Shown here piece by piece: positions 27,476-36,909 of a DNA stretch of 64,000 nt. The notes beneath the pieces are model-generated. The model was not told the DNA's origin, did no database searches, and was given only the letters and a program-made list of their open reading frames with translations. Both the position numbers and the translations under genes were made by a program. The DNA comes from Marinobacter qingdaonensis (GTDB lineage Bacteria; Pseudomonadota; Gammaproteobacteria; Pseudomonadales; Oleiphilaceae), in NCBI RefSeq assembly GCF_034555935.1, contig NZ_JAYDCJ010000003.1:372001-436000 (forward strand), written 5' to 3'. How positions within the stretch are numbered: the first letter of the stretch is position 1; each line of letters opens with the position of its first letter.

Positions 27476-28602
27476 CCGAATCGCGCCGATCTAATTTTCT
27501 GACCCTGGCCCTGCTGATGCTGCTGGCCAGTCCAGCCCTGGCCCATAAAGCCAGCGACAGCTTTCTGTATCTGGACACCAACAGCGACCGGGTCCGGATT
27601 GATGTGGCGCTGCGTGACCTGGCCCTGCTGCTGCCCATCGATACCAACAAGGACCGGCAGGTGACGGGCGGCGAGTTGCGTCAGCACCGCTATGCCATCG
27701 AGCAAATCATCAAGGATCGTGTGGTGTTTTCCTCCGGGGCCCAGACCTGCGAACTGACCGCCCTGGATTGGGGGGTTGGCAAGCACAGCGATGGCGCCTA
27801 TGCCGCGGCCCAGTACCAGATTGTCTGCCCTGACGGCGCGTCTCCCGATCGCCTGGATTACACCCTGCTGTTCGACCGGGACAGTCTGCATCGGGGACTG
27901 GTCCAGGTCAGTAGCGACAGCTCGACCCGGCTGGCGGTGATGGCCCCGGACAAACGCCGTCTGGACCTGTCACCGGCCGCCGAAACCGGCGCCTGGCAGA
28001 CCTTCTCAACCTTCGTAACAGAGGGCGTCGTTCATCTGTTGATCGGACTGGACCACATCCTGTTCCTGTTGGTTCTGATGCTGCCGGCCACCCTCCGTCA
28101 GCCCGAGCGCACCGACCGGGGCACCCGGTGGCTCCCGGCGCGACAACAGCTCTGGGAGCTGGCTGGCATCGTCACCGCCTTTACCCTTGCGCACTCGATC
28201 ACCTTGAGCCTGGCCGCGTTGAAACTGGTGAGTCTGCCCATTGCCTGGGTCGAAACGGTGATCGCAGCATCGATTGCCGTGGCCGCCGTGAACGTGGTCT
28301 GGCCGATTCTGGGTCGGCACACCTGGCGCCTGGCCTTTGGGTTCGGCTTGGTGCACGGCTTCGGCTTTGCCAGCGTGCTGTCCGATCTCACCGTGGACAC
28401 AAGCAGTCTGGCCATCGCCTTGGGCGGCTTTAACGTGGGCGTCGAGCTGGGGCAACTGACGCTGATCGCGCTCGGCTTCCCGCTCCTGGCGATATGGGCC
28501 CGAGCCACGCCGCTTTACCAGAAAGCCGTGGTCCCCGCGCTCCTGGTGGCGGTGATGGGCATCAGCCTGGTCTGGGTCTGGCAGCGGATACCGGCGGTGT
28601 AA
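27472..28602 (+). CDS. HupE/UreJ-like membrane protein
   Basis: A 376-residue protein. A signal peptide (residues 1-25, ending ALAH) precedes an extracytoplasmic domain of about 150 residues containing an EF-hand-like DTNKDRQVTGGEL stretch. A C-terminal six- or seven-helix HupE/UreJ_2 domain follows, with its conserved histidines: VVHLLIGLDHILFLL, AHSITLSLAAL and VHGFGFASVL. Relatives are linked to nickel or cobalt handling, but this subfamily is not characterised. The start at 27472 overlaps the TPR gene (ATGA), so the operon is tightly coupled. Confidence 0.88.
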   Translation: MTESRRSNFLTLALLMLLASPALAHKASDSFLYLDTNSDRVRIDVALRDLALLLPIDTNKDRQVTGGELRQHRYAIEQIIKDRVVFSSGAQTCELTALDWGVGKHSDGAYAAAQYQIVCPDGASPDRLDYTLLFDRDSLHRGLVQVSSDSSTRLAVMAPDKRRLDLSPAAETGAWQTFSTFVTEGVVHLLIGLDHILFLLVLMLPATLRQPERTDRGTRWLPARQQLWELAGIVTAFTLAHSITLSLAALKLVSLPIAWVETVIAASIAVAAVNVVWPILGRHTWRLAFGFGLVHGFGFASVLSDLTVDTSSLAIALGGFNVGVELGQLTLIALGFPLLAIWARATPLYQKAVVPALLVAVMGISLVWVWQRIPAV

Positions 28603-28617
28603 AGCCGCCGGTTCCGA

Positions 28618-29217
28618 TCAGTGCAGGGCCCGCATCTGCCGCGGGTAGAGCGCCGCGGTCACTTCCGGTTCTTCCAGCAAGTCCGCCAGCTCCCGATCCA
28701 CCGCGGTTTCCTCACCTTCGTCCGGCAGCGGCTCAAACAGCGTGCTGAGCCAGGCCGCCATCGACGGCACCTCCTCGCGGCGGTAATCGGTGGACAGCGC
28801 CTTGATCCGGCGGAAGCCAATGATGCGCTGGTGCTTGGGGTCACGGATTTGTTCGAACCCGCGCCAGTACACACGGTCCCGGGTGTGCAACTGGACAAAC
28901 AGGGTGTCTATGGGGGTGGTCTCGCCGGTGTCGTCCGATTGAGCATCGGCATCGGCGTCGGCTTCCGCCTGTTTCTGGCGGATGGTGGTCCAGGCCGGAT
29001 ACAGCACGGCGACTGCGTCGGCCTCCACATGCTCGCGGGCAGCGCGGAGGATCAGTCCCCAGCGGGCCTTGTCGGCATCGGTTTCCAGGGAGTTAATGGG
29101 CAAGTCGTAGCTTTGTTCGCTGGACAGGACAATGGCCATCATCGGAGCGTCGAGCTCCCCCATTGCCTCGGCCTGTGCTACTGACACCAGATCGTCGATT
29201 GCCATCGGTTGGTTCAT
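28618..29217 (-). CDS. Hypothetical protein, acidic
   Basis: A 199-residue soluble, acidic protein that I do not recognise. It holds a low-complexity ADADADAQ run near residue 90, from a GCATCG/GCGTCG-type repeat, a central beta-rich part (DTLFVQLHTRDRVYWRGFEQI) and a helical C-terminus rich in Glu. GAGGAGG lies 11 bases before the ATG at 29217. An internal ATG (MAIDDLVS) 12 bases later is an alternative. It is convergent with the HupE-like gene and shows no operon partner. Confidence 0.72.
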   Translation of the reverse strand: MNQPMAIDDLVSVAQAEAMGELDAPMMAIVLSSEQSYDLPINSLETDADKARWGLILRAAREHVEADAVAVLYPAWTTIRQKQAEADADADAQSDDTGETTPIDTLFVQLHTRDRVYWRGFEQIRDPKHQRIIGFRRIKALSTDYRREEVPSMAAWLSTLFEPLPDEGEETAVDRELADLLEEPEVTAALYPRQMRALH

Positions 29218-29340
29218 AATACGCTCGCCTCCTCGATGCCATCAGGGTCTGTCAGGAAAACCGGGGTCCTCCTGACAGACAGCATAGCCTGTTCCGACTA
29301 CAAAGATAAACGTGGAGTTTCGGCGAGCGGATCACAACCC

Positions 29341-30834
29341 CTAGCCGTCGAAGGCGTCGTCCAGGCGCTCGTACTGGCCGAACCAGGGACTGGCTTCCTC
29401 CAGCTGGGCCGCCAGCTGCAGCAGACGCACCTCGTCGCCATGGCGCCCACCAAACTGCACGCCCACCGGCAAGCCGGCCGCGGTCCAGTGCAGGGGCACG
29501 GACATCGCCGGGGTACCGGTCAGGTTGGCCAGTTGGGTGAAGGGGGTGCGCGCCAGGCTCTCCAACGCCATCTGATCGACCTGGCCGGTGCGGTGCACCA
29601 GCTTGCCGGCCTTCAGGGCCAGCATCAGTTTGGCGGCCAGTTTCAGGGTCGCCGGCGTGTCCAGCTCGCCAATGCGCGCCGGCAATTGGCCGGTGGTCGG
29701 GCACAGGTACAGGTCGTAGCGGTCGAAAAACACCCCCAGGGCCCGGGCAAACTGGTTCCATTGCTGCCGGCGCCGGACGTAGTCCGACAGCGGCATGCTG
29801 TTGCCCAGCATGCCCAGCAGCCGGGTTTCGAGCTCGAAGTCGTCGTCACCGGCGCCAAACTCCTCCCGGGCCCGCGCCATCAACGCCGACACCTCGCCAA
29901 AATACAAGCCAAGGTAGCAGCGGGCGAGCGCCATGCCGTCGTAATCCGGCTGGGCATACTCGACCTCATGCCCCAGGTTTTCCAACACCCGGGCGGTGGC
30001 CTCAACCGCGGCGACGCAGTCCGGCGCCACCTCGGTGCCATAGGGCGAGGCGGTGAACACCCCGATCTTCAGGCGCCCCGGTGACTGCTGCATCAGATCG
30101 GCAAACGGCCCCGGCGGTGAGGGAATGGCAAAGGGATCCCCCGGGGCCGGGCCACTGAGCAGGTCCAGCATGGCGGCGCTGTCCCGCACGGTGCGGCTCA
30201 CCACGTGATCGGAGGAGGCGCCGGTCCAGGCCTCGCCCACCAGCGGGCCACTGGAAATCCGGCCCCGGGAGGGTTTGAGCCCGAACAGGCCGTTGTAGGC
30301 GGCGGGAATCCGGATCGAGCCGCCACCGTCGTTGGCACCGGCCATGGGCACGATGCCGGCCGCCACCGCAGCCCCGGAGCCACCGCTGGAGCCGCCGGGC
30401 GTGAGCTCGGTATCCCAGGGGTTGCGCGACGGGCCCCAGAGCACGGATTCGGTCACCGCCTTGAGCCCGAACTCCGGCGTGGCGGTGCGCCCCAGAAACA
30501 CCAAGCCGCCGTCGCGGGCCCGGCGGACAAACTCCGAATCCTGGGCCGCGACGTTCTGGGTCAGGCTGCGGCTACCGTAGGTGCACGGATGCCCCGCCTG
30601 TTCCTGGGCCAGGTCCTTCAGCAACAGGGGAACGCCGGCGAAGGCCGCCTGTTCGGGAAAACGCTGTTCCAGGGCCTCGGAAAACTGCGGGTAGCAAACG
30701 GCGTTGAGGGTGCCGTTGACCCGGGTAGCCCGTTCGATGGCCGATTCGCAGATTTCCCGGGCCGTGACCTCGCCCCGGCGGACCAGGTCGGCGAGTGCGG
30801 TGGCGTCGTAGCGCAGGTATTCAGATTGTTTCAT
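29341..30834 (-). CDS. Amidase (amidase signature family)
   Basis: A 497-residue hydrolase of C-N bonds. The Ser-cisSer-Lys triad is visible: Lys73 (PLLLKDL), the cis-Ser in TPGGSSGGSGAA (near 149) and the nucleophile Ser173 in NDGGGSIRIPAAYNG. The length is typical of stand-alone amidases and there is no signal peptide. It is not GatA, since no gatB or gatC genes are nearby. Divergent from the lytic-transglycosylase-like gene. Substrate unknown. Confidence 0.92.
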   Translation of the reverse strand: MKQSEYLRYDATALADLVRRGEVTAREICESAIERATRVNGTLNAVCYPQFSEALEQRFPEQAAFAGVPLLLKDLAQEQAGHPCTYGSRSLTQNVAAQDSEFVRRARDGGLVFLGRTATPEFGLKAVTESVLWGPSRNPWDTELTPGGSSGGSGAAVAAGIVPMAGANDGGGSIRIPAAYNGLFGLKPSRGRISSGPLVGEAWTGASSDHVVSRTVRDSAAMLDLLSGPAPGDPFAIPSPPGPFADLMQQSPGRLKIGVFTASPYGTEVAPDCVAAVEATARVLENLGHEVEYAQPDYDGMALARCYLGLYFGEVSALMARAREEFGAGDDDFELETRLLGMLGNSMPLSDYVRRRQQWNQFARALGVFFDRYDLYLCPTTGQLPARIGELDTPATLKLAAKLMLALKAGKLVHRTGQVDQMALESLARTPFTQLANLTGTPAMSVPLHWTAAGLPVGVQFGGRHGDEVRLLQLAAQLEEASPWFGQYERLDDAFDG

Positions 30835-30886
30835 GTTCGGTTCCGTTTGTTATTGTGATAGCCGGACGGTCACGGATGTAACGCCT

Positions 30887-32014
30887 ATGACGTGGAGAGT
30901 GAAGAGCTTACGACAGCTTGCCGGGGTTTTCATCCTGGCCGGCAGCCTCCTGCCCAGCCTTGGGGCCCAGGGCCAGGAGACCGACACCGGGGACAACTGG
31001 ACCCAGGTGGTACGGGCCTCGCCTTACTGGGTCAGCCAGGGGGTGTACAGCAACATCCTCACCATTCGCGGCTGGGTCCTGCGCGAATCCGGCTACTGCG
31101 CCGAGACCGACCGTCACATCCTGTTCGACATGCGCGGCCAGTTCCTGGCCTGGATCTCCGACGGCGACAGCCGCGAGGACACCCAGGCACTGCTGAACCG
31201 GACCCGCCAGCGGCTGCATGCGGACGGCCGGGTCGACACCTGGCTGCCGGGCAAGGCCGGCCAGACCGGTTATCCCTTCGCCCTCGCCTGCGATCAACCC
31301 CACGTCAACCTGCCCGAGGCGGTGGCCCGCTACCTGGGCACCCTGCCGGCAGACCGGTTGTGGGGCGCCTGGGATGACCTGTCGTTTGCCTCAAGCGAGC
31401 AGCCAGGGTCCCTGCACCAGGCCCTGCTATACGTGCATCAAACCCGTCAGGACCAGGGCCGGCTGGCGCTGCCCCAGGCCCTGCCCCGGTATCTGGCCGG
31501 CCAGCTGCTGATCGAAAGCGGTGGCCGGGTCCGCGCCCACTCCGGGGCCAACGCCCGGGGCATCCTCCAGCTGTCGCCCTCGGCGCTGGCGGACTGCCGG
31601 ATCAAGCCCCGCAACTACTGGCACCGGCTGGCCCAGATCGACTGCGCCCTGCGGCTGATGCATCAGAACGCCCGCAACCTGCGGCCGGCGTTCGAGGCCC
31701 GCTTCGGCCACCTGCCCGCCAACAAACAGCAGCGCCTGTTCACCCTGCTGCTGGTCCAGGCCTATCACGGCGGCGCCGGTCGGGTGGAGGCGCTGCTGGC
31801 CGACGACGAGCTGGCCCGACCCGCGAGCTACTTTGCCCGCCACCACGAACGCTTTACCGCCGGCGACATCGCCTTCGGCATGGTGTTCCACAACCTGGGT
31901 CGGGATCGACTGGGGCTGGCCTCGCTGTACTATGTCGCTGACGTCCAACTGGCGACCGAAGCCCTGTGCCGCTCGCCCCGGCTCAACACCACGGAATTCT
32001 GTGCATGGAACTGA
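30887..32014 (+). CDS. Lytic transglycosylase-like (SLT-fold) secreted protein
   Basis: A 375-residue exported protein. The signal peptide ends around GAQGQETD (residue 30). The C-terminal half contains an SLT-type motif, LLIESGGRVRAHSG then ARGILQLSPSAL, with the presumed catalytic Glu210. The N-terminal 170 residues (YSNILTIRGWVLRESGYCAE) do not match a domain known to me. It probably cleaves peptidoglycan glycan strands in the periplasm. No good ribosome site is seen before ATG 30887. The gene overlaps the TauE/SafE gene by 10 bp. Confidence 0.78.
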   Translation: MTWRVKSLRQLAGVFILAGSLLPSLGAQGQETDTGDNWTQVVRASPYWVSQGVYSNILTIRGWVLRESGYCAETDRHILFDMRGQFLAWISDGDSREDTQALLNRTRQRLHADGRVDTWLPGKAGQTGYPFALACDQPHVNLPEAVARYLGTLPADRLWGAWDDLSFASSEQPGSLHQALLYVHQTRQDQGRLALPQALPRYLAGQLLIESGGRVRAHSGANARGILQLSPSALADCRIKPRNYWHRLAQIDCALRLMHQNARNLRPAFEARFGHLPANKQQRLFTLLLVQAYHGGAGRVEALLADDELARPASYFARHHERFTAGDIAFGMVFHNLGRDRLGLASLYYVADVQLATEALCRSPRLNTTEFCAWN

Positions 32015-32772
32015 CCCTGATTCCGGACAGCCTCAGCCTGTCCGTTGCCCTGTTTCTGCTCGCCTGCTCGGCCCTGACCTCCATGATCACCGCCAGCCTG
32101 GGGGCGGGCGGCGGGGTCCTGCTGCTGGTGTTGATGGCCAGCTGGCTGCCGCCGGCGGCGATCATTCCGGTGCACGGCATGATTCAGCTCGGCTCCAACG
32201 GCGGCCGGGCGGTGTTGACCCGCCGCCAGATCGACTGGTCGGTGATCGCGGCCTTCGCGCCCGGCGTGGTGGCCGGTGCCCTGCTCGGCGCCTGGCTGCT
32301 GGTGGACCTGCCGGCCACCGTCTGGCAGCTGACCATTGCCCTGTTCGTGCTGTTCCTGTGCTGGGGTCCGTCCCTGCCCAAGGCCTCGTTCGGGCCGGCG
32401 GGCATTTTCCTGGCGTCCGGGCTGACCAGCTTCGTCAGCCTGTTCGTGGGCGCCACCGGGCCGCTGGTGGCGGCGTTCATCAAGCAGATCCACCGCGACC
32501 GCTTCACCACGGTCGCCACCTTTGCCGCCGCCATGACCCTGCAGCATGCCCCCAAGGCCCTGGTGTTCACCGTCGCGGGCTTTGTGTTTCCCGACTGGCT
32601 GCCGTTTATCCTGGCCATGATCGCCTGCGGCTTCGCCGGCACCTGGCTCGGCCTGCACGCGCTCAGATCCCTCAGTAACCGGTGGTTCCACCGCATTTTC
32701 AACGTGGTGCTGACCGCGCTGGCGTTGCGGCTGGTGTGGCAGGCGGGGGTGGGCTCTGGCTGGTGGGGCTGA
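32005..32772 (+). CDS. Sulfite exporter TauE/SafE family protein
   Basis: A 255-residue membrane protein with about eight hydrophobic helices and two internal repeats, each starting with a glycine-rich turn (SLGAGGGVLLL and SLFVGATGPLVAAF). The start at MELTLIPDS (32005) overlaps the preceding stop. Family members move small anions such as sulfite or sulfonates, but many are uncharacterised. Pairing with a cell-wall lytic enzyme is unusual. Confidence 0.87.
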   Translation: MELTLIPDSLSLSVALFLLACSALTSMITASLGAGGGVLLLVLMASWLPPAAIIPVHGMIQLGSNGGRAVLTRRQIDWSVIAAFAPGVVAGALLGAWLLVDLPATVWQLTIALFVLFLCWGPSLPKASFGPAGIFLASGLTSFVSLFVGATGPLVAAFIKQIHRDRFTTVATFAAAMTLQHAPKALVFTVAGFVFPDWLPFILAMIACGFAGTWLGLHALRSLSNRWFHRIFNVVLTALALRLVWQAGVGSGWWG

Positions 32773-32775
32773 GAG

Positions 32776-35139
32776 TCAGGCCGAGGGCGGCTGCTCGTCT
32801 TCGGGCACCGGCACCACCACCACGGCGTTGCGGCCTCGGGATTTGGCGATGTAGGACCCTTCGTCCGCCCGGGCCATGACCTCGCGTGGGCCACTGTCGT
32901 TGGGGCTGAGTTCGGTCAGGCCGATGCTGGCGGTCACGCCAAAGTCGCGGCCATCCTGCTGGATGCGCAGCGCCTGGACCCCGGCCCGGATGGCTTCGGC
33001 CAGGGTTTGCGCCCGCTCCAGGCCGCAGCCGGGCAGGATGATGCCGAATTCATCGCCGCCCAGGCGCGCCACCGTGTCGGCCTTGCGCACGGTGTCGGCG
33101 AACAGCGCGGCCAGGCGTTTGAGCAGGTCGTCGCCGAGCAGGTGACCGCCCTCGTCATTGACCGGCTTGAAATGGTCCAGGTCGATCAGCATCAGCACCG
33201 ACGACACCGACTGCTGGGGCACCGCGGCCAGGCATTTCACCAGGGAGGCGCTGAACGCCCGGCGATTGAGCAGCTGGGTCAGGCTGTCGTGGGTGGCTTC
33301 CCAGGACAGGCGCTCTTCCTCGCGCCGGCGTTCGCTGTCGTCGCGGATCACAAACACCATCCGCTCGTTGTGCCGGCCCTGGCGGACATGGAGCATGGTC
33401 AGGTCAATGTCGAACCGCTCGCCGCTTCGGTTGTCCAGGGTCGCGTACAGGCTGTCGACGTTGGCACCGGTCAGGAAGGCCTGATGCCCCAGAGGGGTGT
33501 CGCCGTCCCGGATGGTAACCAGGTTAAAGAAGTTCTGCTGGACACAGTCTCCGCCGGTGCCGAGGAACTGGCAGGCGGCCTGGTTGGCGTAGCGGATGCG
33601 ACCCTCGACGTCAACCATCAGGACCCCTTCCTGCAGCACCCCGAGGATGCTCTCGGCCCGCTGCTGCTCCTCCCGCAGCGCCTCCTCCACCTCCAGCTGG
33701 TGGGAAATGTCGCGCACCACGGTGATGCTGCCCAGGGTCTTGTCCGGGGTGTCGATGACCGCGGTCATGACGTCGGCCCAGATCAGCTCGCGTTCGCCCT
33801 GGCTGGGAATCCGGAACCGGCCCCGGAACACCTCGTGGTTCTTCAGCGCCTGCCTCCAGCCCCGGATGACCTCGGCCTGGTCCGCCTCGTACACCCCGCT
33901 CATCAGGTGGGTATGCTGCAGTTCCGAGCCCGGTCGGCCGATCAGGCACTCAAAGGCGGGATTGACGAACTCGATGCGCCCGAGCACATCCGACTGCACG
34001 ATGCCAATGGGCGCGCTCTGGGTCAGGGACCGGAAGAAGGCCTCGCGATCGGCCAGCGAGCCGAGCACCTCGTCGCGCTCGTCCATCACCGTGTTGAAGA
34101 TCTCCGCCACCTGACCAATCTCGCGCCCACCGGCGACCTGCACCGGCGCCGTGCGGATGCCCAGGTGGCGTTCGTTGATCTGCTGGCCCAGGGTCGTGAG
34201 CGGGGCCATCAGGCGCCGGAAGGTCAACAGCGCAACCGGCGCGATCACGGCAATGACCGCCAGCAGGGTCCAGACAAACCCGTCGGCCATGCGGGTAATC
34301 GGCGCATAGGCTTCCCGGGCCGGCCAGACCGCGGCCACGAACCAGGGCACCTGGTCCATCTGCTGCACCGACATGATGGTCTTGTCGCCATTGCCATTCT
34401 GGGTTTGCCGGGTGCCTTCGAACCCCTCCATGGCCGCCGTCAGCACCGGATTCTCGACCCGCACCGGCACCATCACAGCGCCGGTTCGGCCGTGGGCCAG
34501 GGTCACGCCGCTGCGGGTCGCCACGCCCAGGTAGCCGGTCTCGCCAATCCGGGTGTTGGCGAACTCCTGCATGAAGGTCTCGCCCCCCAGCCGCAGGGCG
34601 CCACCGATGATGCCGATGAATTTCTGCCGATGATCGAACACCGGCGCCGCCACCATCACCGCGGGTTGGTCCTGGTAACTGGAGACAAAGGGCTGACTGA
34701 TCACCGGCGTGAGGAACCGGGAGGCGTCCTGGAAATAATCCCGATGGCTGACGTTCACACCGACTTGCTGGAATGCTTCCGGGTATTCCGACAGTACCCG
34801 CCCCTCGGCATCGATCAGGTACAGGCCGTCGAACAGATGTTGCAGCGCGGTTTGCTGCCGGATCAGGATCCGGGCCCGGGCCCCCAGCACGGCCTCATCC
34901 ATGGTGAAGCTCTCGGCCACGTGGCTGAGGGTCTCCAGGCGCAGCGCCAGCTTGTCGTCCAACTCGCTCGCCACCAGCCGCGCCATGGTCTCGACCTGCT
35001 TGGTGGCCTGCTGCTCCAGTTCGCCCCGGCTCAGCCAGGCGCCAGCCAGGGACACCACCAGCGCCGACAACAGGATCACCACCACGACCAAAACGACCGC
35101 GCGGTTCACGAGGCTTCCGAACCAGCGTCTAATCATCAC
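32776..35139 (-). CDS. Sensor diguanylate cyclase: Cache-HAMP-PAS-PAS-GGDEF
   Basis: A 787-residue signalling protein. A first membrane helix (residues 13-35) is followed by a large periplasmic double-Cache sensor (about 40-290; LFDGLYLIDAEGRVLSEYP), a second helix near 300-320 and a HAMP segment. Two PAS domains follow (from about 380 and 510; SAPIGIVQSDVLGRIEFVNP and GVLMVDVEGRIRYANQ), then a C-terminal GGDEF domain. The active motif is GGDEF, preceded by an RKAD inhibitory site. It should make cyclic di-GMP in response to an external small molecule and an internal signal. Only 3 bp separate it from the convergent TauE-like gene. Confidence 0.94.
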   Translation of the reverse strand: MMIRRWFGSLVNRAVVLVVVVILLSALVVSLAGAWLSRGELEQQATKQVETMARLVASELDDKLALRLETLSHVAESFTMDEAVLGARARILIRQQTALQHLFDGLYLIDAEGRVLSEYPEAFQQVGVNVSHRDYFQDASRFLTPVISQPFVSSYQDQPAVMVAAPVFDHRQKFIGIIGGALRLGGETFMQEFANTRIGETGYLGVATRSGVTLAHGRTGAVMVPVRVENPVLTAAMEGFEGTRQTQNGNGDKTIMSVQQMDQVPWFVAAVWPAREAYAPITRMADGFVWTLLAVIAVIAPVALLTFRRLMAPLTTLGQQINERHLGIRTAPVQVAGGREIGQVAEIFNTVMDERDEVLGSLADREAFFRSLTQSAPIGIVQSDVLGRIEFVNPAFECLIGRPGSELQHTHLMSGVYEADQAEVIRGWRQALKNHEVFRGRFRIPSQGERELIWADVMTAVIDTPDKTLGSITVVRDISHQLEVEEALREEQQRAESILGVLQEGVLMVDVEGRIRYANQAACQFLGTGGDCVQQNFFNLVTIRDGDTPLGHQAFLTGANVDSLYATLDNRSGERFDIDLTMLHVRQGRHNERMVFVIRDDSERRREEERLSWEATHDSLTQLLNRRAFSASLVKCLAAVPQQSVSSVLMLIDLDHFKPVNDEGGHLLGDDLLKRLAALFADTVRKADTVARLGGDEFGIILPGCGLERAQTLAEAIRAGVQALRIQQDGRDFGVTASIGLTELSPNDSGPREVMARADEGSYIAKSRGRNAVVVVPVPEDEQPPSA

Positions 35140-35293
35140 CGGCGTCCAGCTGGGAAAGGGGGGTGGGTCGAAAGGATGGTCGGTCTCCAGGGCTTACCGA
35201 TCGGGCGATGATCCGGTCCGGGCGTCATGGCTTTGAATAACCGCAGTTTACCAGAGACGCCCCATTTGTCAGATTACACCTTGCAATCGCAGT

Positions 35294-35312
35294 GAGAATA
35301 TTTATCATTTAC
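35294..35312. promoter_or_regulatory. Fur-box-like operator before the exbB operon
   Basis: The 19 bases from 35294 (GAGAATATTTATCATTTAC) match the 19-base Fur consensus at 13 positions and lie in an AT-rich stretch 32 bp before exbB. Iron repression of this TonB system would be expected, but the call is by eye. Confidence 0.5.
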
Positions 35313-35343
35313 ATCACTATTCTAGAAACCGGGGTCGTCTCTG

Positions 35344-36120
35344 ATGTCCGATACTGCCGCGCTCGCGTCCTCCGAATCGCTGAATCCCCTGCTGGCCCGA
35401 CTGCTGGAAATGGGCGGTCCGGTCATGATCGTGCTCATTGCTCTTGCCGCGATCGGCGCCATTACCTTTGTCTATCTGATCCTCACCGGCACCCTGTACG
35501 CCCCCCGACTCAGCGGCCGGATCAAAGCCCTGGTTGCCGACTGGCAGCAGGCCCCCGACCGGGTGCGCCCCTATGACCTGCGTCGTCAGGCCGGCCGCTA
35601 CGCCCGGATGAACCCGCTGCTGCACCTGGTGCTCGACACCATCGAGGCACGCCAGCAGGGCCGGGACCTGCAGCAGATCCGCACCACCGTGGCGCGGGAT
35701 GCCCAGCAGGCACTCGAACCGTTCGAGGCGCCCCTCAAGATCATCGAGGTGATTGCGGCCCTGGCGCCGCTGCTGGGTCTGCTGGGCACGGTCATGGGCA
35801 TGATGGAGGCGTTCAGCGCCATGGCCGCCACCGAGGGCCGGGCCAACGCGTCCCAGCTCAGTGGCGGCATCTACGAGGCCCTGACCACCACCGCGGCCGG
35901 CCTGGTGATTGCCATCCCGTTCGCCGCCCTGGCCGCCTGGGTCGAATTCCGCCTGCGTCGGATCCACAAGACCGTCAATGCCACCCTGGTCACGGTGCTG
36001 AACCAGGACCACACCGGCGCCAGGGCCGATGCACCATCGGCCGAGCCGGCCCCGGCCAAACCGGACCCCAGCGAGATTCGTCACCAGGGACGGCCCCGGT
36101 TCGCCCATGCAACTGGTTGA
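35344..36120 (+). CDS. exbB: MotA/TolQ/ExbB proton channel protein
   Basis: A 258-residue inner-membrane subunit of a TonB energising complex. It has three helices (about residues 24-46, 138-160 and 178-200), with the conserved cytoplasmic loop and the GLLGTVMGMMEAF and AAGLVIAIPFAALA segments that form the proton path. It overlaps exbD by 14 bp and leads a four-gene unit. A Fur-box-like site lies upstream. Confidence 0.92.
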   Translation: MSDTAALASSESLNPLLARLLEMGGPVMIVLIALAAIGAITFVYLILTGTLYAPRLSGRIKALVADWQQAPDRVRPYDLRRQAGRYARMNPLLHLVLDTIEARQQGRDLQQIRTTVARDAQQALEPFEAPLKIIEVIAALAPLLGLLGTVMGMMEAFSAMAATEGRANASQLSGGIYEALTTTAAGLVIAIPFAALAAWVEFRLRRIHKTVNATLVTVLNQDHTGARADAPSAEPAPAKPDPSEIRHQGRPRFAHATG

Positions 36121-36502
36121 GCCCCGCCCCAGCCGTCCCATGCCCATCCGGATGACACCACTGATTGATGTAGTGTTCATCCTGCTGGTGTTCTTCATGC
36201 TGACCAGTCGCCTGCTACCCGTGGGCCACCTGGAGCTGGCCAATGCCACCCCGGACCGACAGGCCGCCGACGGCCAGCCCCTGCCCGAGCTGACCGTGCT
36301 GAACGACGGCCGCATCCGCTGGCAGAACCGGACCCTGGCGTCTGAGGCCCTGGTTGCCGAACTGGTGCGGGCCGGCATCACCGAAGTCAATGTCGGCACC
36401 CGCCCCGAAACCGGCCTCGGGCATTTCACCCAGACCCTGGGCCAGCTTGATGCCGCCGCCATCCAGAGCCACTGGAAACGGGACTCCGGAACCACGCCAT
36501 GA
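36107..36502 (+). CDS. exbD: Biopolymer transport protein ExbD (first copy)
   Basis: A 131-residue single-pass inner-membrane protein. The helix [19 protein letters not shown] carries the essential aspartate of the proton channel, and the rest is the periplasmic ExbD/TolR domain. The start at MQLVEPRP (36107) lies within exbB. It overlaps the second exbD as ATGA. Confidence 0.9.
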   Translation: MQLVEPRPSRPMPIRMTPLIDVVFILLVFFMLTSRLLPVGHLELANATPDRQAADGQPLPELTVLNDGRIRWQNRTLASEALVAELVRAGITEVNVGTRPETGLGHFTQTLGQLDAAAIQSHWKRDSGTTP

Positions 36503-36909
36503 CCGATCTGGTACCGCCACCGGCCCACGCCGGCAAAGGTCTCATGGAGCGGGTAGAAGACGCCCTGCTGCCGCTGATCAATCTGGTCTTCCTGCTGCTG
36601 ATGTTCTTCATCGTCGCCGGCCAGTTGGCGCAAGAGCCACTGCCGGAGCTGCCCGGCACCCGCGCCGAGGGCCAGCCCCAGCAACCGGATGCCGACCTCA
36701 TGGTGCGCGCCAACGGCGACTGGCTGGTGGCCGGACAGGCCGTCGCTGCGGACCAGCTTGCGGCGCGACTGCCGGCGCCGGAGGACGCCGGGGCACTCCG
36801 CATTGCCGCCGCCAGCAGCCTGAGCATGGCCCAGCTCGAGGAACTGTTCCGGGCACTGGAGCAGGCCGGCTTCACCGAAATCCTGCTGCTCACGGAGCCG
36901 GAATCGTGA
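36499..36909 (+). CDS. ExbD-like protein (second copy, aspartate missing)
   Basis: A 136-residue ExbD/TolR paralogue with the same plan: N-terminal tail, one helix ([21 protein letters not shown]) and a periplasmic domain. The position of the channel aspartate (PLIDVVF in the first copy) is asparagine here (PLINLVF), so it may be a structural or regulatory partner in a mixed ExbD dimer. Coupled by overlaps to exbD and tonB. Confidence 0.88.
   Translation: MTDLVPPPAHAGKGLMERVEDALLPLINLVFLLLMFFIVAGQLAQEPLPELPGTRAEGQPQQPDADLMVRANGDWLVAGQAVAADQLAARLPAPEDAGALRIAAASSLSMAQLEELFRALEQAGFTEILLLTEPES

Noticed and set aside
33007-35211. 734-codon open frame opposite the sensor diguanylate cyclase
   Set aside because: It mirrors the GC-rich minus-strand gene, has His/Gln/Gly-rich composition with no domain, and the opposite strand has clear PAS and GGDEF motifs.
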